DNA of 64,000 nucleotides from Halomonas sp. TD01 (GCF_923868895.1 NZ_OV350343.1:1984001-2048000), one strand, 5' to 3'. Counted from the first letter of the stretch, positions 1 through 9,292 are shown. A program made the numbers and translations. The notes: generated by a model from the sequence alone, not told the origin.

Positions 1-2
1 AG

Positions 3-1664
3 CTGGCCAGGCTAGCCCGTGGCCGTGTGTTGGTGCTGGCCCACGTGCGTGAGCTGGTTGAGCAAAATCATGCCAAGTACCAAGCCTACGGGCTTCAGGC
101 AGATATTTTCAGTGCAGGTCTTAAGCGTAAAGAAGCCAGCCGACAAGTGGTGTTTGGCTCGGTGCAATCAGTGGTGCGTAATCTGGAGCGCTTCAGTGAC
201 GCCAGTTTTACGTTACTGGTGATTGATGAATGCCACCGAGTATCGCTGGAAAAAGATGCCAGCTATCGCCAAGTGATTGAGCATCTGCAGCGTCAGAACC
301 CACAGCTAAAAATTCTCGGCTTAACCGCTACGCCGTTTCGGTTAGGGCAGGGATTTATCTACCACCGCCATCACCATGGCATGGTGCGTGGCGATGAAGC
401 GTGCTTCTTTGCCGACTGCGTCTTTGAACAGCCGCTACGATTGATGGTGAAACAAGGTTTTTTGGCGGCGCCTAAACGGCTGGATATGGCCATTGAAGGC
501 TACGATTTTTCTGCCTTGGCCCCTGCGCCCAGTGGGCTGTTTCGTGAGGAAGAGCTCAACCGTGTTGTTGCCGGTAGTCGCGTTACGCCAGGGATCATTG
601 CCCAGGTGGTTGAGTATGCCTCCGCGCGTCAAGGGGTGATGATTTTTGCCGCAACGGTCGCTCATGCTGAAGAAATTATCAGCTACTTACCTATGAACCA
701 AGCAGCGCTGATTACCGGTGCGACGGCTTCACAGGAGCGTACTTCTCTTATTGAAGCATTCAAAGCGCGTGAGCTTAAATTCTTGGTCAACGTCGCTGTG
801 CTGACGACCGGATTTGATGCGCCTCATGTGGATTTAATCGCTATTCTGCGTCCCACAGAATCGGTGAGCCTTTATCAGCAGATTGTTGGCCGAGGGTTGC
901 GTTTATCGCCGGGTAAAGCCAACTGCTTGGTTCTGGATTTTGCGGGTAACCCTTGGGACCTATACTCGCCAGAAGTGGGCGAGCCAAAACCGGACAGTGA
1001 CAGTGAACCGGTCCAGGTTGAGTGTCCGGCGTGTGGTCACGCCAATTTATTCTGGGGTAAGCGTGATGGCGAGCTGGTGATTGAGCACTTTGGTCGTCGC
1101 TGCCAGGGGTTGGTGGATAACCCCAATCCGACTGCTAAGGCGGGCAAGGGTAGGCAGGGCGCCGATCAAAAGCAGTGTGATTTTCGTTTTCGCTTTAAGG
1201 TCTGCGAGCAATGTGGCGCTGAAAATGATATTGCCGCCCGCCGCTGTCACGGCTGCGAGCAACTGCTGGTTGATGCCGACGATAAGCTCAAAGACGCGCT
1301 CAAATTAAAAGATGCCAACGTACTGCGAGTCAGCGGTATGCAGTTAGAGGCCACGACCAACGGGCGAGGGCTGCCGCGTTTAAAAGTGACCTACTATGAT
1401 GAAGATGGCGCGAGCTTGGCGGAGTGGTTTGCGCTGGAAACACCTGCTCAGCGGCGGGCATTTTATGCTGTTTTTTTAAGCAATCACCTGCGTGCCCCAG
1501 GCGCTAAGTGGCAGCCTGCTTCGCCGGCCGAGGTGGTCGAAGAGCAGCGACGGCTGCGCCACCCAGACTTTGTCGTTGGCCGTAAAGTCGGACGGCACTG
1601 GAAGCTTCGCGATAAGCTGTTTGACTATCAAGGGCGCTATCGCAAGGCGGCTGAGGCAGGGTAG
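3..1664 (+). CDS. radD: RadD (YejH) DEAD/DEAH-box helicase, 3' part
   Basis: The reading frame is open from the first base, so the gene starts upstream and its Walker A (helicase motif I) lies outside the window. What remains closely follows E. coli RadD/YejH: the DEAH-type box reads DECHR, then a LTATPFR motif, a [10 protein letters not shown] segment and the motif VI stretch QIVGRGLRL. Towards the C-terminus two cysteine clusters (CPACG and CEQCG...CHGC) look like zinc-binding sites. RadD is a superfamily 2 nucleic-acid-dependent ATPase that helps repair double-strand breaks with RecA and SSB. An internal GTG at 27 could be mistaken for a start, but the residues before it (LARLARGR) match the family, so it is not one. 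It ends about 110 bp before scpA. Confidence 0.93.
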   Translation: MARLARGRVLVLAHVRELVEQNHAKYQAYGLQADIFSAGLKRKEASRQVVFGSVQSVVRNLERFSDASFTLLVIDECHRVSLEKDASYRQVIEHLQRQNPQLKILGLTATPFRLGQGFIYHRHHHGMVRGDEACFFADCVFEQPLRLMVKQGFLAAPKRLDMAIEGYDFSALAPAPSGLFREEELNRVVAGSRVTPGIIAQVVEYASARQGVMIFAATVAHAEEIISYLPMNQAALITGATASQERTSLIEAFKARELKFLVNVAVLTTGFDAPHVDLIAILRPTESVSLYQQIVGRGLRLSPGKANCLVLDFAGNPWDLYSPEVGEPKPDSDSEPVQVECPACGHANLFWGKRDGELVIEHFGRRCQGLVDNPNPTAKAGKGRQGADQKQCDFRFRFKVCEQCGAENDIAARRCHGCEQLLVDADDKLKDALKLKDANVLRVSGMQLEATTNGRGLPRLKVTYYDEDGASLAEWFALETPAQRRAFYAVFLSNHLRAPGAKWQPASPAEVVEEQRRLRHPDFVVGRKVGRHWKLRDKLFDYQGRYRKAAEAG

Positions 1665-1704
1665 CGATAATGCCTCAATAGGCGACACGCTGTTACACTG
1701 GCGA

Positions 1705-1758
1705 GCATGGACACTTAACTTACCATGGACGTTTAACTAACCATGGATGTTTAACTAA
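1705..1758 (+). repeat. Three tandem 18-bp repeats upstream of scpA
   Basis: Three consecutive 18-bp units occupy 1705-1722, 1723-1740 and 1741-1758, each of the form (g/c)catgga(c/t)(a/g)(c/t)ttaactaa with a few mismatches in the first. The array ends just before the ribosome-binding site (aaagga) of scpA. Each unit carries an ATG and in-frame stops, so it does not code. Function unknown. Confidence 0.85.
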
Positions 1759-1773
1759 AGGAACACGCCCCGC

Positions 1774-2748
1774 GTGAGCGAGACGCCAAACGCAACCGTT
1801 GATCACGAGCTTATAGAGCCAACTGCTGAACCGGTAGTAGAGGCGCTTGGGCGCCTGTTTGATGAGCCGATCATGCAGCTGCCGGAGGATCTTTACATAC
1901 CACCAGAGGCGCTGCGGGTGTTTCTGGAAGCCTTCGAGGGGCCGCTCGATCTGCTGCTCTATCTTATTCGCCGTCAGAACCTGGATATTTTGACGATCAA
2001 TGTGGCGACCATTACTCATCAATACATTGAGTATGTGGAATTGATGAAAGCCATGGAGATTGAGCTGGCCGGAGAGTACTTATTAATGGCGGCTATGCTG
2101 GCGGAAATTAAATCCCGCACACTCCTGCCGCGTCCACCGAAGGCAGAAGGCGAGGAGGAAGAAGATCCCAGGGCTGAGCTTATTCGTCGTCTGCAAGAGT
2201 ATGAACGCTTAAAAGAAGCGGCCGAAACATTGGATACGCTGCCTCGGGTAGGGCGTGACTGGTTTAGTGTGCAAGCGGGGCTGCCACCGTTAGAAGCGCG
2301 GGTGATTCATCCTGATGTAGGGTTAGACGAGCTGCTGGGAGCACTATCGGATATTCTGAAACGTGCGGAGCTGGCGCAAGCCCACCAAATCAGCCGTGAG
2401 GTTCTCTCTACCCGCGAACGTATGCTGAAAATTATGGAGCAGTTACACCACGATGGTGACCACCAGCGCTATACCCCGTTTGAAGCGTTGTTTACGCTGG
2501 AAGAAGGGCGCGCTGGAGTAGTAGTGACGTTTATGGCCATTTTAGAGTTAGCCAAAGAAGCTATGATCGAAATTGTACAGAATGCGCCACTGTCGCCCAT
2601 TCATGTGCGTGCGCGGCGTGCCGCCCTCACGGATGGAGAAGAGAGCGCATTTGAAGTGGCTGACTCAGACGATGACGCCTCAGAGTCTGCGTTTGAAGAG
2701 CGTGCGTTTGAAGAGCCGGTATTTGAACCTGACGAGGAGTCATCGTGA
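1774..2748 (+). CDS. scpA: Segregation and condensation protein A
   Basis: A 324-residue kleisin. ScpA bridges the heads of the SMC dimer and, with ScpB, forms the bacterial condensin that compacts and segregates chromosomes. The segment FLEAFEGPLDLLLYLIRRQNLD is the characteristic ScpA N-terminal signature (the SMC-neck binding helix). The C-terminal winged-helix part contains the conserved FxALF-type sequence near YTPFEALFTLEEGRAGVVVTFMAILELAK. The first ~45 residues and the acidic last ~40 residues (rich in E, D, F) are extra compared with short homologues. The start is GTG with an aaagga ribosome site 9-14 bases upstream. The stop overlaps the scpB start (GTGA), indicating translational coupling. 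Confidence 0.95.
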   Translation: MSETPNATVDHELIEPTAEPVVEALGRLFDEPIMQLPEDLYIPPEALRVFLEAFEGPLDLLLYLIRRQNLDILTINVATITHQYIEYVELMKAMEIELAGEYLLMAAMLAEIKSRTLLPRPPKAEGEEEEDPRAELIRRLQEYERLKEAAETLDTLPRVGRDWFSVQAGLPPLEARVIHPDVGLDELLGALSDILKRAELAQAHQISREVLSTRERMLKIMEQLHHDGDHQRYTPFEALFTLEEGRAGVVVTFMAILELAKEAMIEIVQNAPLSPIHVRARRAALTDGEESAFEVADSDDDASESAFEERAFEEPVFEPDEESS

Positions 2749-3632
2749 GAGACACCACGTTAGACGATATTATTGAAGCAGCGCTGCTTGCCGCTGGCGA
2801 GCCGCTTTCCTTAGAGCGGCTTGAAACGCTGTTTTTAGAAGATGAGTGCCCCTCCAAAAAAGCACTTCGCGACACGTTGTCTCGCCTTGTTTTGCGTCAT
2901 GAAGAAGGGGCGCTGGAACTCGTGGAAACGGCGTCTGGATTTCAGCTGCGTATTCGGCCTCGTCTCTCTCATTGGGTATCGCGCCTATGGGACGAGCGGC
3001 CGCAGCGTTACTCTCGGGCACTGCTGGAAACGCTGGCGCTGATTGCCTATCGCCAGCCGGTAACGCGGGGGGATATTGAAGACGTGCGCGGTGTGAGTGT
3101 CAGCAGCTCTATTATGCGCACGCTAGTAGAGCGGGGGTGGATTCGTGTGGTAGGCCACCGAGATGTGCCTGGGCGACCTGCTGTTTACGCCACTACCCGC
3201 AGCTTTTTAGATGATTTTGGCCTGAAAACCTTGGACGCATTGCCGCCGATGCATGCATTGGTCAATGCCGAGGATAGCGACATTGCTATTGAGCAAGGTG
3301 ACAATGGGAATCCGCTAGAAGAAAGCACTAATGGCCAAGAAGAAAGTGCCCAAGAAGAGTGTATTGGTGATCAAGCAGAAAGCATAAGCAACCAAGATGA
3401 GACACAACCAGCACTGGACGAAATGCCTGAAACCGTGCAGGATGCGCCACCCCAGAGTGAAGAGATAGCTTCAGCTAAGATTGCTGATCAACACGCCGAG
3501 ACGGCGTTAACCCAGCCGCTGAGTTTTGCCGATTTAGAGGCGCGCCTAGCGGCACGTGCGCAGCGCAATGACGATGATGCGCGCACGCAGACTAACGATG
3601 TGAGGTCAGACGACCATGAGTCAGAGCAATAA
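2745..3632 (+). CDS. scpB: Segregation and condensation protein B
   Basis: A 295-residue ScpB. The first ~180 residues form the two winged-helix domains of the family. [20 protein letters not shown] is the hallmark segment and GRPAVYATT closes the second domain. ScpB dimerises and binds the ScpA kleisin in the SMC complex. The remaining ~110 residues are an acidic, Q/E-rich, low-complexity tail without recognisable fold, longer than in most ScpB proteins and probably disordered, as is common in halophiles. The start is GTG, overlapping the scpA stop by four bases. The 3' end overlaps rluB by 17 bases. Confidence 0.95.
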   Translation: MRDTTLDDIIEAALLAAGEPLSLERLETLFLEDECPSKKALRDTLSRLVLRHEEGALELVETASGFQLRIRPRLSHWVSRLWDERPQRYSRALLETLALIAYRQPVTRGDIEDVRGVSVSSSIMRTLVERGWIRVVGHRDVPGRPAVYATTRSFLDDFGLKTLDALPPMHALVNAEDSDIAIEQGDNGNPLEESTNGQEESAQEECIGDQAESISNQDETQPALDEMPETVQDAPPQSEEIASAKIADQHAETALTQPLSFADLEARLAARAQRNDDDARTQTNDVRSDDHESEQ

Positions 3633-4485
3633 CACCACGCCCCCCACCAGCGAAAAGCTGCAAAAAGTACTGGCCCGGGCAGGGCTGGGGTCACGCCGTG
3701 AAATGGAAACTGCCATTTCCGATGGTCGAGTAAAGGTTAATAGCCAAGTAGCCAAGTTAGGCGACCGAGTAGAAGCCCGCGACAAAGTAAGTTTTGATGA
3801 TCGCCCTGTGTCGCTGCGGCCCGAAGAGGAAGTGCCGCGCCGCGTGATTATGTACAACAAGCCGGAAGGCGAGTTGTGCACGCGCAAAGACCCAGAAGGG
3901 CGTCGCACGGTGTTTGAACGCTTACCACGCCTGAAAGGTGAACGCTGGATTGCCATTGGTCGTTTGGATATTAACACCAGTGGCTTGCTGCTATTCACCA
4001 CAGACGGCGAGCTTGCTAACCGTCTAATGCACCCTTCGACTCAGGTAGAGCGCGAGTACGCAGTTCGAGTGATGGGTGAGGTCAAGCGCGAGCATATTAT
4101 TGCCATGGTTGATGGCGTGATGCTAGAGGATGGTCCAGCGCGCTTTACTGACGTACAGGAGTTTGGTGGCGAAGGTATTAATACCTGGTTCCACGTGGTT
4201 ATTTTAGAAGGTCGTAACCGAGAAGTGCGTCGACTATGGGAATCTCAGGGGCTCACGGTTAGTCGTCTGAAGCGGGTGCGCTACGGCAACATCTTCCTTG
4301 ATAAGCGCGCCAAGGCAGGTGAGTGGGTTGAGCTTTCCCAAGATGAGGTCGATGACTTGGCCACGTTGGCAAGTCTCGAAACCCGCAAGGTGCCAGCACT
4401 AACGCCTGATGAGAAAAACCGCTGGAGCCGTGATAAACACAAGCGCCGCCCGGTTCAAGCAATGCGCAAGCCTAAGCGTAATTGA
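3616..4485 (+). CDS. rluB: 23S rRNA pseudouridine(2605) synthase
   Basis: A 289-residue RsuA/RluB-family enzyme that isomerises uridine 2605 of 23S rRNA to pseudouridine. An S4 RNA-binding domain spans residues ~13-58. The catalytic domain follows, with the invariant aspartate D118 in the motif [30 protein letters not shown] is the conserved C-terminal family motif. A basic tail ([18 protein letters not shown]) probably binds RNA. It is the last gene of the scpA-scpB-rluB operon and starts inside scpB. This gene order is common in gammaproteobacteria. RluB rather than RluE or RsuA is preferred because of the scpAB linkage. Confidence 0.92.
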   Translation: MSQSNNTTPPTSEKLQKVLARAGLGSRREMETAISDGRVKVNSQVAKLGDRVEARDKVSFDDRPVSLRPEEEVPRRVIMYNKPEGELCTRKDPEGRRTVFERLPRLKGERWIAIGRLDINTSGLLLFTTDGELANRLMHPSTQVEREYAVRVMGEVKREHIIAMVDGVMLEDGPARFTDVQEFGGEGINTWFHVVILEGRNREVRRLWESQGLTVSRLKRVRYGNIFLDKRAKAGEWVELSQDEVDDLATLASLETRKVPALTPDEKNRWSRDKHKRRPVQAMRKPKRN

Positions 4486-4551
4486 TAATAGTTAAAGGTA
4501 ATTAATAAGAGTGATTTTGACGGATGCTTATTGGTAAAAGGTAAAAAAGGC

Positions 4552-4580
4552 TTGCTATTAGTGAGCTCTATCCGTACTAT
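4552..4580 (+). promoter_or_regulatory. Sigma-70 promoter for the tRNA-Lys pair
   Basis: A -35 element TTGCTA (4552-4557) and a -10 element TACTAT (4575-4580) are separated by exactly 17 bases, and the first tRNA begins 16 bases after the -10. Seen in sequence; activity inferred. Confidence 0.7.
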
Positions 4581-4596
4581 ATGCATCCGTTCGAGG

Positions 4597-4672
4597 GGGT
4601 CGTTAGCTCAGTTGGTAGAGCAGTTGACTTTTAATCAATTGGTCGTAGGTTCGAATCCTACACGACCCACCA
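4597..4672 (+). tRNA. tRNA-Lys (UUU anticodon)
   Basis: A 76-nt tRNA with acceptor stem GGGTCGT/ACGACCC, D-arm TAGCTCAGTTGGTAGAGC, anticodon loop CTTTTAA with anticodon TTT, T-arm GGTTCGAATCC and encoded CCA end. It decodes AAA and AAG lysine codons. Confidence 0.97.
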
Positions 4673-4723
4673 CTCGAACTGATTTATAGCGCCAAGTAGT
4701 CAACTAGGTGCGTAGCAAAATTT

Positions 4724-4799
4724 GGGTCGTTAGCTCAGTTGGTAGAGCAGTTGACTTTTAATCAATTGGTCGTAGGTTCGAATCCTACACGACCCACCA
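4724..4799 (+). tRNA. tRNA-Lys (UUU anticodon), second copy
   Basis: Identical over all 76 nt to the copy at 4597-4672, separated by a 51-bp spacer, with encoded CCA. The two are probably transcribed together from the promoter at 4552-4580 and end at the terminator at 4806-4838. Confidence 0.97.
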
Positions 4800-4805
4800 A
4801 ATTTA

Positions 4806-4838
4806 ACGCCCCTGGTAGCTTGCTGCCAGGGGCGTTTT
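4806..4838 (+). terminator. Rho-independent terminator of the tRNA-Lys operon
   Basis: A GC-rich hairpin (arms starting ACGCCCCTGG and ending CCAGGGGCGT) is followed by TTTT, directly after the second tRNA. Confidence 0.9.
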
Positions 4839-4968
4839 GCTATTCGGTGATAAAGCGTCCTAACGCACACTTTATGCTTGCAGCGGGCAACGATTTAACA
4901 CCACAATAGTCTTAGTTATAGCTACCAATGATGTCACGGTAGCGCTGTCCGCGCTAATGGCGGGCAGA

Positions 4969-5069
4969 GCGACGAGTCACCGCGAGAGACGCAGCGGCTC
5001 GTCGCATCGAGTGCGGCGTTTGCGGAGTGCACACGCCGTGACCGGTGTTTAACAGGGGGATTCCCTGTT
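4969..5069 (+). promoter_or_regulatory. Structured leader of nadA: three consecutive stem-loops
   Basis: Three perfect hairpins are visible: GCGACGAG/CTCGTCGC (4969-4976 with 4998-5005), CGGCGT/ACGCCG (5014-5019 with 5033-5038) and AACAGGG/CCCTGTT (5051-5057 with 5063-5069). The last holds the only strong Shine-Dalgarno-like sequence (AGGGGGA) before nadA. It does not match any riboswitch consensus that I can recognise. The rest of 4839-5088 holds no gene. Confidence 0.5.
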
Positions 5070-5088
5070 CGTCACAGTGGTAGACACG

Positions 5089-6117
5089 ATGACTATTATG
5101 ACTACTCAAGCTGAGCTCGACGCTCCGCTCCCCAGCCCGTACTGCCCCACCCGCATTCCTGCGGAAGACGAGGCGCGGGTAGCTGAAATCAAGCAACTGC
5201 TTAAGGCACACAATGCGGTGCTAGTTGCTCATTACTATACCGATGATGCTATTCAACAGCTGGCCGAAGAGACTGGCGGCTGTGTTGCAGACTCCCTTGA
5301 AATGGCGCGCTTTGGCGCACGCCACGATGCAACAACGCTGGTAGTTGCAGGTGTACGATTCATGGGGGAAACAGCGAAAATTCTATCGCCAGAAAAACGT
5401 GTATTAATGCCCACTCTGGAAGCTACCTGTTCGCTGGATATTGGCTGCCCTGCTGATGAGTTCAGTGCTTTTTGTGATGCGCACCCTGACCGTACCGTGG
5501 TGGTATATGCCAACACCTCTGCTGCCGTGAAAGCGCGTGCTGACTGGGTCGTTACCTCTTCGATTGCGGTTGAGGTTATTGAGCATCTTCAAGCCAAAGG
5601 TGAAAAAATACTTTGGGCGCCAGATAAGCACTTAGGTGGCTATATCCAGAAAAAGACCGGCGCCGATATGCTGATGTGGGACGGTGCCTGTATCGTTCAC
5701 GAAGAGTTTAAGGCAAAAGGGATTGAAGATCTTAAACGACTTTATCCTGAAGCCGCGGTGCTAGTGCATCCAGAATCACCGGATGCCGTGGTCAAACTGG
5801 CCGATGTTGCAGGTTCAACCTCTCAACTGATCAAAGCCGCGCAGACCCTGCCCAATGACAAATTAATCGTTGCCACTGATCGCGGTATTTTCTTTAAAAT
5901 GCAGCAGGCGGTGCCCGATAAAACACTGTTTGAGGCGCCCACTGCGGGTAATGGCGCGACTTGCCGTAGTTGCGCGCATTGCCCGTGGATGGCGATGAAC
6001 GCTCTGGATAACTTGGCTGGTGCGTTGCGCGACGGGTGTGGTGAAATTTTTGTAGATGACACGCTGCGACTGCAGGCGTTAAAACCATTAGAGAGAATGC
6101 TGAATTTTAATGCCTAG
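5089..6117 (+). CDS. nadA: Quinolinate synthase NadA
   Basis: Quinolinate synthase condenses iminoaspartate with dihydroxyacetone phosphate to quinolinate in de novo NAD synthesis, using a [4Fe-4S] cluster. The conserved segments [23 protein letters not shown] and a [14 protein letters not shown] motif near the C-terminus are present. Counting from an alternative GTG at 5077, likely cluster ligands are C118, C204 and C301, corresponding to the three E. coli ligands. ATG 5089 is preferred (342 aa) because the distance to the [11 protein letters not shown] motif then equals that in E. coli NadA. GTG 5077 and ATG 5098 remain possible, and none has a well-placed ribosome site outside the leader hairpin. 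It is a single-gene unit bounded by terminators. Confidence 0.95.
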   Translation: MTIMTTQAELDAPLPSPYCPTRIPAEDEARVAEIKQLLKAHNAVLVAHYYTDDAIQQLAEETGGCVADSLEMARFGARHDATTLVVAGVRFMGETAKILSPEKRVLMPTLEATCSLDIGCPADEFSAFCDAHPDRTVVVYANTSAAVKARADWVVTSSIAVEVIEHLQAKGEKILWAPDKHLGGYIQKKTGADMLMWDGACIVHEEFKAKGIEDLKRLYPEAAVLVHPESPDAVVKLADVAGSTSQLIKAAQTLPNDKLIVATDRGIFFKMQQAVPDKTLFEAPTAGNGATCRSCAHCPWMAMNALDNLAGALRDGCGEIFVDDTLRLQALKPLERMLNFNA

Positions 6118-6148
6118 CGTATAGGTTCACCATGGCAGCTCGAAGGCT

Positions 6149-6183
6149 ACAGCCCGAATGCGAAGGCATTCGGGCTGTTCTTT
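6149..6183. terminator. Bidirectional terminator between nadA and bepA
   Basis: A 12-bp stem (ACAGCCCGAATG ... CATTCGGGCTGT, 6149-6178) with a 6-nt loop is followed by TCTTTT. It lies between convergent nadA and bepA. Confidence 0.9.
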
Positions 6184-6191
6184 TAGTAACG

Positions 6192-7652
6192 TCAGAACTT
6201 CTCTAGTGCCTCGCGATATTCAATGAACGCTTCACGGCGTTGTTCAATGCGTGCTAGTGCCTGTTGGTCGTTCTCTTGCTGCGCAGCATCTTTTGCGATG
6301 CTCAACTGACGAATACCTCGGTCAACTCTACCTGTTAGCTGTAAGTGCTCTGCTCGCGCTAAGTGCCCCCAACCGTTATAACCACTACGTCCGGCCGCTT
6401 CGGCAAGTAGGTTGAACCCCTGAGGGTTTTCAGGGTACTGAGCAGTCATGTCGCGTAATAATTCATAAGCGGCTTGCGGGTCGCGCTGGAGCTGGGCTTC
6501 AGCTAATACCAATTGAACAGGTAAGTAGTTGGGCATGATACGCAGTAGGCGCTGGCTACGCGTAATAGCCTCTTCATAGCGTTGCGCTTCCAGTGCAACA
6601 GCGGCGGCAGAAGCAGGTAGCATGCCGTAGTCAGGTAGTTCACGGGCCAGTTGGTCGATGGTTTGCAGAGCGTTGTCTGTTTGACCATTTCGAGCTGCGA
6701 TTAGCGCTGACAGGTAGCGCTGCGCTTGTTCTTCGCTATTTTCTTGAGCAAGCCGTGAAGCAGCTTGCTGCGGTGTATTGTTATAAATACTCAAAAGCGC
6801 GCGGGCACGCATCATGTCGTATAAAGTGTCGCTGGTATAGGCGTCAGCAATATTTAGCTGTGATGCGCGTGCTTGAGCATCGCTTAGTCGGCTATCGCTG
6901 ACTGGGTGGGTGAGTAAGAACTCTGGTGGCGTGCCGCCTTGGAGTCGTGCCATCCGTTGCATGGCACCGAACATCCGCACCATCGCGTCTGGGTTGTATC
7001 CAGCACTTGCCATCGCCTGTAGGCCAATCCGGTCGGCTTCTTGCTCAAAGCGTCGTGAATAAGATAATTGATCTTGGATTAGCGCCGCTTGGGAACCCAT
7101 AGCGGCGGCCATGCCAGCCTCACCGCCACCGCTAGCGGCAATTAGCATTCCTGCAAGCATCGCGGCCATTGCAGGAAGCTGTGTTTGCTCTGCACGCGCA
7201 CTGCCCCTGGCGTAGTGTCGTTGAGATAAGTGGCCCAGTTCGTGGGCGATAACCGATACAAAGGCTCCTTCGTCTTCAGCAAAGGCGAATAACCCTGAAT
7301 TGATGCCTATGACTCCCCCTGGTACTGCGAAAGCATTGAGAGAGCCGCTATCAACCATCACGGTGGTCGTGCGAAGGTTACCAAGCTGGCTATGGGGAGC
7401 AAGGCGTGCAACTAGGCTGTTTAGGTAGTCATTTACGATAGGGTCTTGCCACTGTGGCGCTTGGGCACGAAATTGACGAAGCCAAGCGCGACCTAGGCGA
7501 TACTCCTCGTTACTGACAGAGGTTGAAGCGCCGCCTAGGGTAGGGAGCTGATAATCGTCGAAGCCAAGGCTAGGTGGGCTAACACTGGCGATACTCAGCA
7601 TAAGCGCTAGCGTGTAGGCTCGGCGAGAAAGTGCGAGTCGAAGGTGCAGCAT
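6192..7652 (-). CDS. bepA: BepA-like periplasmic M48 metalloprotease with TPR repeats
   Basis: A 486-residue secreted protease/chaperone of the BepA (YfgC) family, which supports assembly of outer-membrane proteins such as LptD and degrades stalled ones. It starts with a signal peptide (MLHLRLALSRRAYTLALML...SLG). The M48 zinc motif is HELGH; counting from the upstream TTG at 7670 it is at 143-147, with the third ligand E211 in EQEADRIG. About 200 residues of TPR-like helical repeats follow. ATG 7652 is chosen over TTG 7670 because it has an AGGAT ribosome site a few bases upstream and gives a clean signal peptide. An outer-membrane quality-control factor in the same window as giant trimeric adhesins is notable, but its position next to nadA is conserved in core genomes. 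Confidence 0.92.
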   Translation of the reverse strand: MLHLRLALSRRAYTLALMLSIASVSPPSLGFDDYQLPTLGGASTSVSNEEYRLGRAWLRQFRAQAPQWQDPIVNDYLNSLVARLAPHSQLGNLRTTTVMVDSGSLNAFAVPGGVIGINSGLFAFAEDEGAFVSVIAHELGHLSQRHYARGSARAEQTQLPAMAAMLAGMLIAASGGGEAGMAAAMGSQAALIQDQLSYSRRFEQEADRIGLQAMASAGYNPDAMVRMFGAMQRMARLQGGTPPEFLLTHPVSDSRLSDAQARASQLNIADAYTSDTLYDMMRARALLSIYNNTPQQAASRLAQENSEEQAQRYLSALIAARNGQTDNALQTIDQLARELPDYGMLPASAAAVALEAQRYEEAITRSQRLLRIMPNYLPVQLVLAEAQLQRDPQAAYELLRDMTAQYPENPQGFNLLAEAAGRSGYNGWGHLARAEHLQLTGRVDRGIRQLSIAKDAAQQENDQQALARIEQRREAFIEYREALEKF

Positions 7653-7780
7653 GGCATCCTCATTGTTCAAGTAATATGCGCAGCAAACAGCGGTGTGACA
7701 TTGATTCAGGCAGGGAAGTGCCGTTAAATCAAATTCTCAGCGACCTTTCTAAAGAAATAGTTTATGTAACAATGCCGTAT

Positions 7781-7814
7781 TCAAGTAGGTATTTTGATCA
7801 AGTAGGTATTTTGA
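7781..7814 (+). repeat. Exact 17-bp tandem duplication before the tusA-like gene
   Basis: The unit tcaagtaggtattttga occurs at 7781-7797 and again, identical, at 7798-7814, directly before the ribosome site (gggagaggg) of the gene at 7825. It places AT-rich, promoter-like sequence twice. Confidence 0.9.
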
Positions 7815-7824
7815 GGGAGAGGGT

Positions 7825-8103
7825 ATGTCCGAGCAAACAGAGTCTAAGTCAAACGATAGCATTAAGCCCGATACAGTATTGGATGCTACCGGGTTGCACT
7901 GCCCGCTGCCATTATTAAAAGCCAAACAGGCACTGGCAGGGCTGGCTCCTGGTCAATTACTTGAAGTAAGAGCAACCGATGCTGGTTCGTGGCGTGATAT
8001 GGCGTCTTTCACAGAGCTTAGTGATCATGTGTTAGAAGCACGCGAGCAGCATGGCGATGTGTACTATTTTTGGATACGTAAAGCAGGGATGTCTCGCTCA
8101 TGA
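7825..8103 (+). CDS. TusA/SirA-family sulfurtransferase-like protein
   Basis: A 92-residue member of the TusA (SirA/YeeD) family. The conserved CPLP motif (GLHCPLPLLKAKQAL) supplies the cysteine that carries persulfide sulfur. Family members pass sulfur to tRNA thiolation, molybdopterin or other acceptors. It has a ~20-residue extra N-terminus compared with TusA. In Pseudomonas aeruginosa a TusA-like gene (PA1006) sits in the same nadA/bepA/permease/bcp context and influences molybdenum homeostasis and nitrate respiration, so that role is more likely than tRNA 2-thiolation. A strong purine-rich ribosome site precedes the ATG. The stop overlaps the next start (ATGA), implying coupling to the permease. 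Confidence 0.88.
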   Translation: MSEQTESKSNDSIKPDTVLDATGLHCPLPLLKAKQALAGLAPGQLLEVRATDAGSWRDMASFTELSDHVLEAREQHGDVYYFWIRKAGMSRS

Positions 8104-9197
8104 CCATGCGCACTATTCTGAAAAGTTGGATTGATCGCTACTTTTCAGACGAAGAAGCGTTGATTCTTCTCTTTGTATTGATCGCTGGTTTTGCGGCCAT
8201 TATTTGGTTTGGCAGAATGCTAGCACCGTTTTTCACCGCGCTTGTGGTCGCATTTTTGCTGCAGGGTGTCGTGAGCGCCTTTACCCGGCGAGGTGTGCCC
8301 CATTTATTGGCTGTCATCGTCGTGTTTGTGGGGTTTGTCAGTGTATTGCTGACGCTGGCTTTTATATTGATGCCGCTGATATGGAATCAGCTTGTCGGGC
8401 TTGTTCAGGAAACCCCTCGAATGTTTGCTAGCGGCCAAGGGTGGCTAGACGAACTTCAAGCCCGTTATCCTAATTTAATAACACCCGATCAGATGCAAAG
8501 CTGGATAGGCGTTGCCAGCCGGGAAATTAGCCAGCTGGGACAGCGTGCATTAACACTTTCACTAGCATCGCTTGGCAATATTATGTCGTTGATTATTTAC
8601 CTGGTGTTAGTGCCGATACTGGTATTCTTCATGCTAAAGGACCGCCAGTCTTTGGTAGGTTTTACGCTGTCGTTGTTACCGCAAAAGCGTACGCTGCTAA
8701 CCCGTATCTGGCATGAAATGGATCGTCAGATTGCGAATTACATACGCGGTAAATCGATAGAAATCATTATTGTTGGTACGGTCGCTTTTTTTACTTTCGC
8801 TTTCTTTGGTTTGCCCTACACCGCCCTGTTAGCAGTGCTTGTGGGTTTTTCTGTCCTGGTGCCATACATCGGAGCGGCGGTGATCACCATTCCTGTGGCA
8901 GCGGTTGCAGGATTTCATTTCGGTATCAGTGAGCAGTTTGCTTATGTGCTTGTCGCTTACGGCGTTATTCAAGCGCTTGATGGGAATGTGCTTGCTCCAG
9001 TTCTGTTTTCAGAAACGAACAATATCCACCCGGTGTCCATAATTGTCGCAGTGCTGTTTTTTGGCGGCATATGGGGCTTTTGGGGCGTTTTCTTTGCGAT
9101 ACCCCTGGCCACACTGCTCAAAGCGTTGGTGTATGCATGGCCAAGAGGAATTGCAGAGAAAGAAGGAGGAAAGCAGCTTCCAGCGGTCGAACATTAG
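8100..9197 (+). CDS. PerM/AI-2E family inner-membrane transporter
   Basis: A 365-residue polytopic membrane protein of the AI-2 exporter/PerM superfamily. Roughly seven or eight hydrophobic segments are visible: two near the N-terminus (ALILLFVLIAGFAAIIWF and the following APFFTALVVAFLL), one near residues 62-85, a central hydrophilic domain with an amphipathic helix, then a run of hydrophobic helices including the conserved GNVLAPVLFSETNNIHPVSIIVAVLFFGGIWG region. The substrate is not predictable: relatives export AI-2 or act as sodium/proton antiporters, the latter plausible in a halophile. It overlaps the tusA-like gene by four bases. ATG 8106 is an alternative start. Confidence 0.9.
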   Translation: MTMRTILKSWIDRYFSDEEALILLFVLIAGFAAIIWFGRMLAPFFTALVVAFLLQGVVSAFTRRGVPHLLAVIVVFVGFVSVLLTLAFILMPLIWNQLVGLVQETPRMFASGQGWLDELQARYPNLITPDQMQSWIGVASREISQLGQRALTLSLASLGNIMSLIIYLVLVPILVFFMLKDRQSLVGFTLSLLPQKRTLLTRIWHEMDRQIANYIRGKSIEIIIVGTVAFFTFAFFGLPYTALLAVLVGFSVLVPYIGAAVITIPVAAVAGFHFGISEQFAYVLVAYGVIQALDGNVLAPVLFSETNNIHPVSIIVAVLFFGGIWGFWGVFFAIPLATLLKALVYAWPRGIAEKEGGKQLPAVEH

Positions 9198-9272
9198 CAG
9201 GCACCATCTCACCGTAGTACGCAAGAGACGAACGGAAAAGGCGCCCGCGGATCAGTCACAGCACTGCTTCGC

Positions 9273-9292
9273 GCTGCACCCGCGGGTGCAGC
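9273..9292. other. 20-bp perfect palindrome between convergent permease and bcp
   Basis: GCTGCACCCGCGGGTGCAGC is fully self-complementary. It lies between convergent genes in a 175-bp gap (9198-9372) with no other coding signal. A second small hairpin (CCGCA/TGCGG, 9344-9358) is followed by cgctttt. They may serve as termination signals, but neither has a strong T-tract. Confidence 0.45.

Noticed and set aside
4597..4799. Duplicated tRNA-Lys as an integration (att) site
   Set aside because: Both copies are complete, lie in a normal tRNA operon with promoter and terminator, and no integrase or island lies next to them.
4839..5088. A gene on the minus strand (frame 4954-5211) upstream of nadA
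   Set aside because: It overlaps the nadA start, has no recognisable domain or ribosome site, and the DNA is better explained as a hairpin-rich leader.
7631..7918. Plus-strand frame overlapping the bepA start and tusA-like gene
   Set aside because: It runs across the divergent promoter region and out of frame through the CPLP-motif gene; no family similarity.
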